From: Fusarium oxysporum f. sp. lycopersici 4287
Taxonomy: Eukaryota > Ascomycota > Sordariomycetes > Hypocreales > Nectriaceae
DNA length: 64,000 nucleotides
Direction: 5' to 3'
Assembly: GCF_000149955.1 (NCBI RefSeq)
Contig: NC_030990.1
Span: 3,833,482-3,897,481 of the forward strand
The first letter of the stretch is position 1. Each line of letters starts with the position of its first letter. Both the position numbers and the translations under genes were made by a program. Shown in pieces: positions 63,032 to 64,000 of this stretch. The notes under the pieces are model-generated. The model made no database searches and was not told where the DNA came from. It saw only the letters and a list, made by a program, of their open reading frames with translations.

Positions 63032-64000
63032 CTATTGTCTCATCCTTCTCTTTCTCTCCATATCCGCGAGGGCTCGTTTGACTATTCCCTCTGCTTCTGC
63101 AATGACATCGTTTCCTCGTCGCCATGTATACAAGGCTACACCTAGCCCGTCTAACTGTTCGTGTGCTCGTGCTAATCTTCTTCTCCATAGTTCTAATTTC
63201 TTGTTTACTGCTTGTGGACCCAGTGTTGGCGAACCTGCTGTTGATGTGTTGCCGTCTGACCGATACCCTGATCCTGCTGAACCAAATGACGGAGGGGGGT
63301 TTGATGATGGTGGTGGGAGCGGATCGTAGTCCACGTCTAGATTGGCCATGTTCTGAGTCGGCCGTGGTGGAAGACGTGGATTTTGATTGGACTCGGTGAT
63401 GCTTGAGGGTGTACCGCGTCGTCGTGGCGGAGGTGGCGGAGGACGATCCCCTGAATTAGAGCGTGCTGGGATTTTGAAACCGCCATTGCTGCTACCAGAG
63501 CTCTGCTGGGAGGAATTGTGAATCTGCTTCAGAGGATGAGGCACTGATGGTTCTCGAATCTGCACCGCTGGTTTTCTAGGCGGAGGTGGTGGAGGTATCT
63601 CATCAGAATTCTGCCTGCTGAGACCCTTGTTCAGCTCAGTGATCGACTTGGCACTCCTCAACGCAACTGGTTTTGCCGGTCTGGGCGGAGGTGGCTTACG
63701 TCCGCCAAGTAGATCAGTCGTACTGGCACTCTTGGAGTTGGCATTGGCACTGGCATTTCGAACTTGAGAGAGAGCCGCATTACGATCGATCTTGGTCTCA
63801 CCTGGCTCGTCTGAGAAGTCGATCAGAGTTCCCATAGTCGGGCCTGTGGGTGGTTTGCTTTCTCCCCGATATCCACTGGGCCCCAGGTTCTGGTATGAAG
63901 GGTTTCTCGAGACATTCCTTGAAGCGTTGCTAGAGGTGGCTGGCGTCTTCGGCCGGCTAAAATCATATCCCGAGTTGGAGTTGAAGAATGCTGTCTCCTC
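63032..64000 (-). CDS. Proline-rich protein, C-terminal part, runs off the window
   Basis: The frame is open from the right edge (64000) to the stop at 63032-63034, about 322 residues, so the start lies outside. An ATG at 63835 is internal, since upstream codons in the same frame continue (EETAFFNSNSGYDFSRPKTP and on). It is disordered with several polyproline blocks (PPPPRPAKPVALR, IPPPPPPRKPAVQIREP, RPPPPPPRRRGTP), possible SH3 or profilin ligands. A helical end follows: LELWRRRLARAHEQLDGLGV and a basic tail. The LIDFSDEP motif near residue 64 of the visible part resembles peptides in endocytic or actin-linked proteins. I do not recognise the family; an actin or endocytosis link is a guess. 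Confidence 0.75.
   Translation of the reverse strand, partial: EETAFFNSNSGYDFSRPKTPATSSNASRNVSRNPSYQNLGPSGYRGESKPPTGPTMGTLIDFSDEPGETKIDRNAALSQVRNASANANSKSASTTDLLGGRKPPPPRPAKPVALRSAKSITELNKGLSRQNSDEIPPPPPPRKPAVQIREPSVPHPLKQIHNSSQQSSGSSNGGFKIPARSNSGDRPPPPPPRRRGTPSSITESNQNPRLPPRPTQNMANLDVDYDPLPPPSSNPPPSFGSAGSGYRSDGNTSTAGSPTLGPQAVNKKLELWRRRLARAHEQLDGLGVALYTWRRGNDVIAEAEGIVKRALADMERKRRMRQ

Overview
The window is nuclear DNA of a filamentous ascomycete, most likely Fusarium or a close relative (Hypocreales). The evidence is many short introns of about 46-60 nt with CTAAC-type branch sites, pyrimidine-rich leaders, genes on both strands without operons, two tRNA genes, and proteins typical of fungal housekeeping. 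The species is inferred, not proven. I count 17 protein-coding genes complete or nearly so, one gene cut by the right edge, two tRNA genes and one assembly gap.

Layout. 1-4931: no gene seen. 4932-7333 (+): acidic conserved fungal protein interrupted by a 347-base N gap. 8255-9103 (+): SAR1, the COPII GTPase. 9812-12165 (+): patatin-type lipase, broken as read. 12958-15216 (+): SEC63. 15823-17776 (-): LCHN/DENN-type protein (DUF4484) with apparent frameshifts. 19774-20734 (+): lysophosphatidate acyltransferase SLC1. 21376-26390 (-): large gelsolin-repeat protein. 27546-28350 (-): ARL2-type GTPase. 28764-30530 (-): GNAT-like protein. 31364-33160 (-): unknown. 34070-36464 (-): LAMMER kinase. 36465-41330: 4.9 kb without a convincing gene. 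41331-42529 (-): sideroflexin. 43205-43294 (-): tRNA-Arg with an intron. 43780-46527 (-): long-form tRNase Z. 47456-48385 (+): flavin-reductase-like protein. 48701-50504 (-): low-affinity cAMP phosphodiesterase with a one-base shift. 52379-54835 (-): Cys/His-rich unknown. 56615-62420 (+): CPS1/DIP2-type double adenylation protein. 62785-62866 (-): tRNA-Ser. 63032-64000 (-): proline-rich protein, partial.

These are mostly independent core genes: secretion (SAR1, SEC63, perhaps the DENN protein), lipid metabolism (SLC1, patatin), cytoskeleton (gelsolin, ARL2), RNA maturation (tRNase Z, two tRNAs) and signalling (LAMMER kinase, PDE1). I see no secondary-metabolite cluster, transposon, CRISPR array or defence island.

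The points most worth a second look are gene structures: two GC-AG introns, coding microexons of 17 and 23 nt, two 54-nt introns that keep the frame if retained, a tandem NAGNAG acceptor, and probable dual start codons for mitochondrial and non-mitochondrial isoforms. Four genes are broken in the sequence as given. In two of them a one-base change in each affected homopolymer run restores a family-like frame, so assembly error is a strong rival to real gene loss. I found no clearly new biological system.
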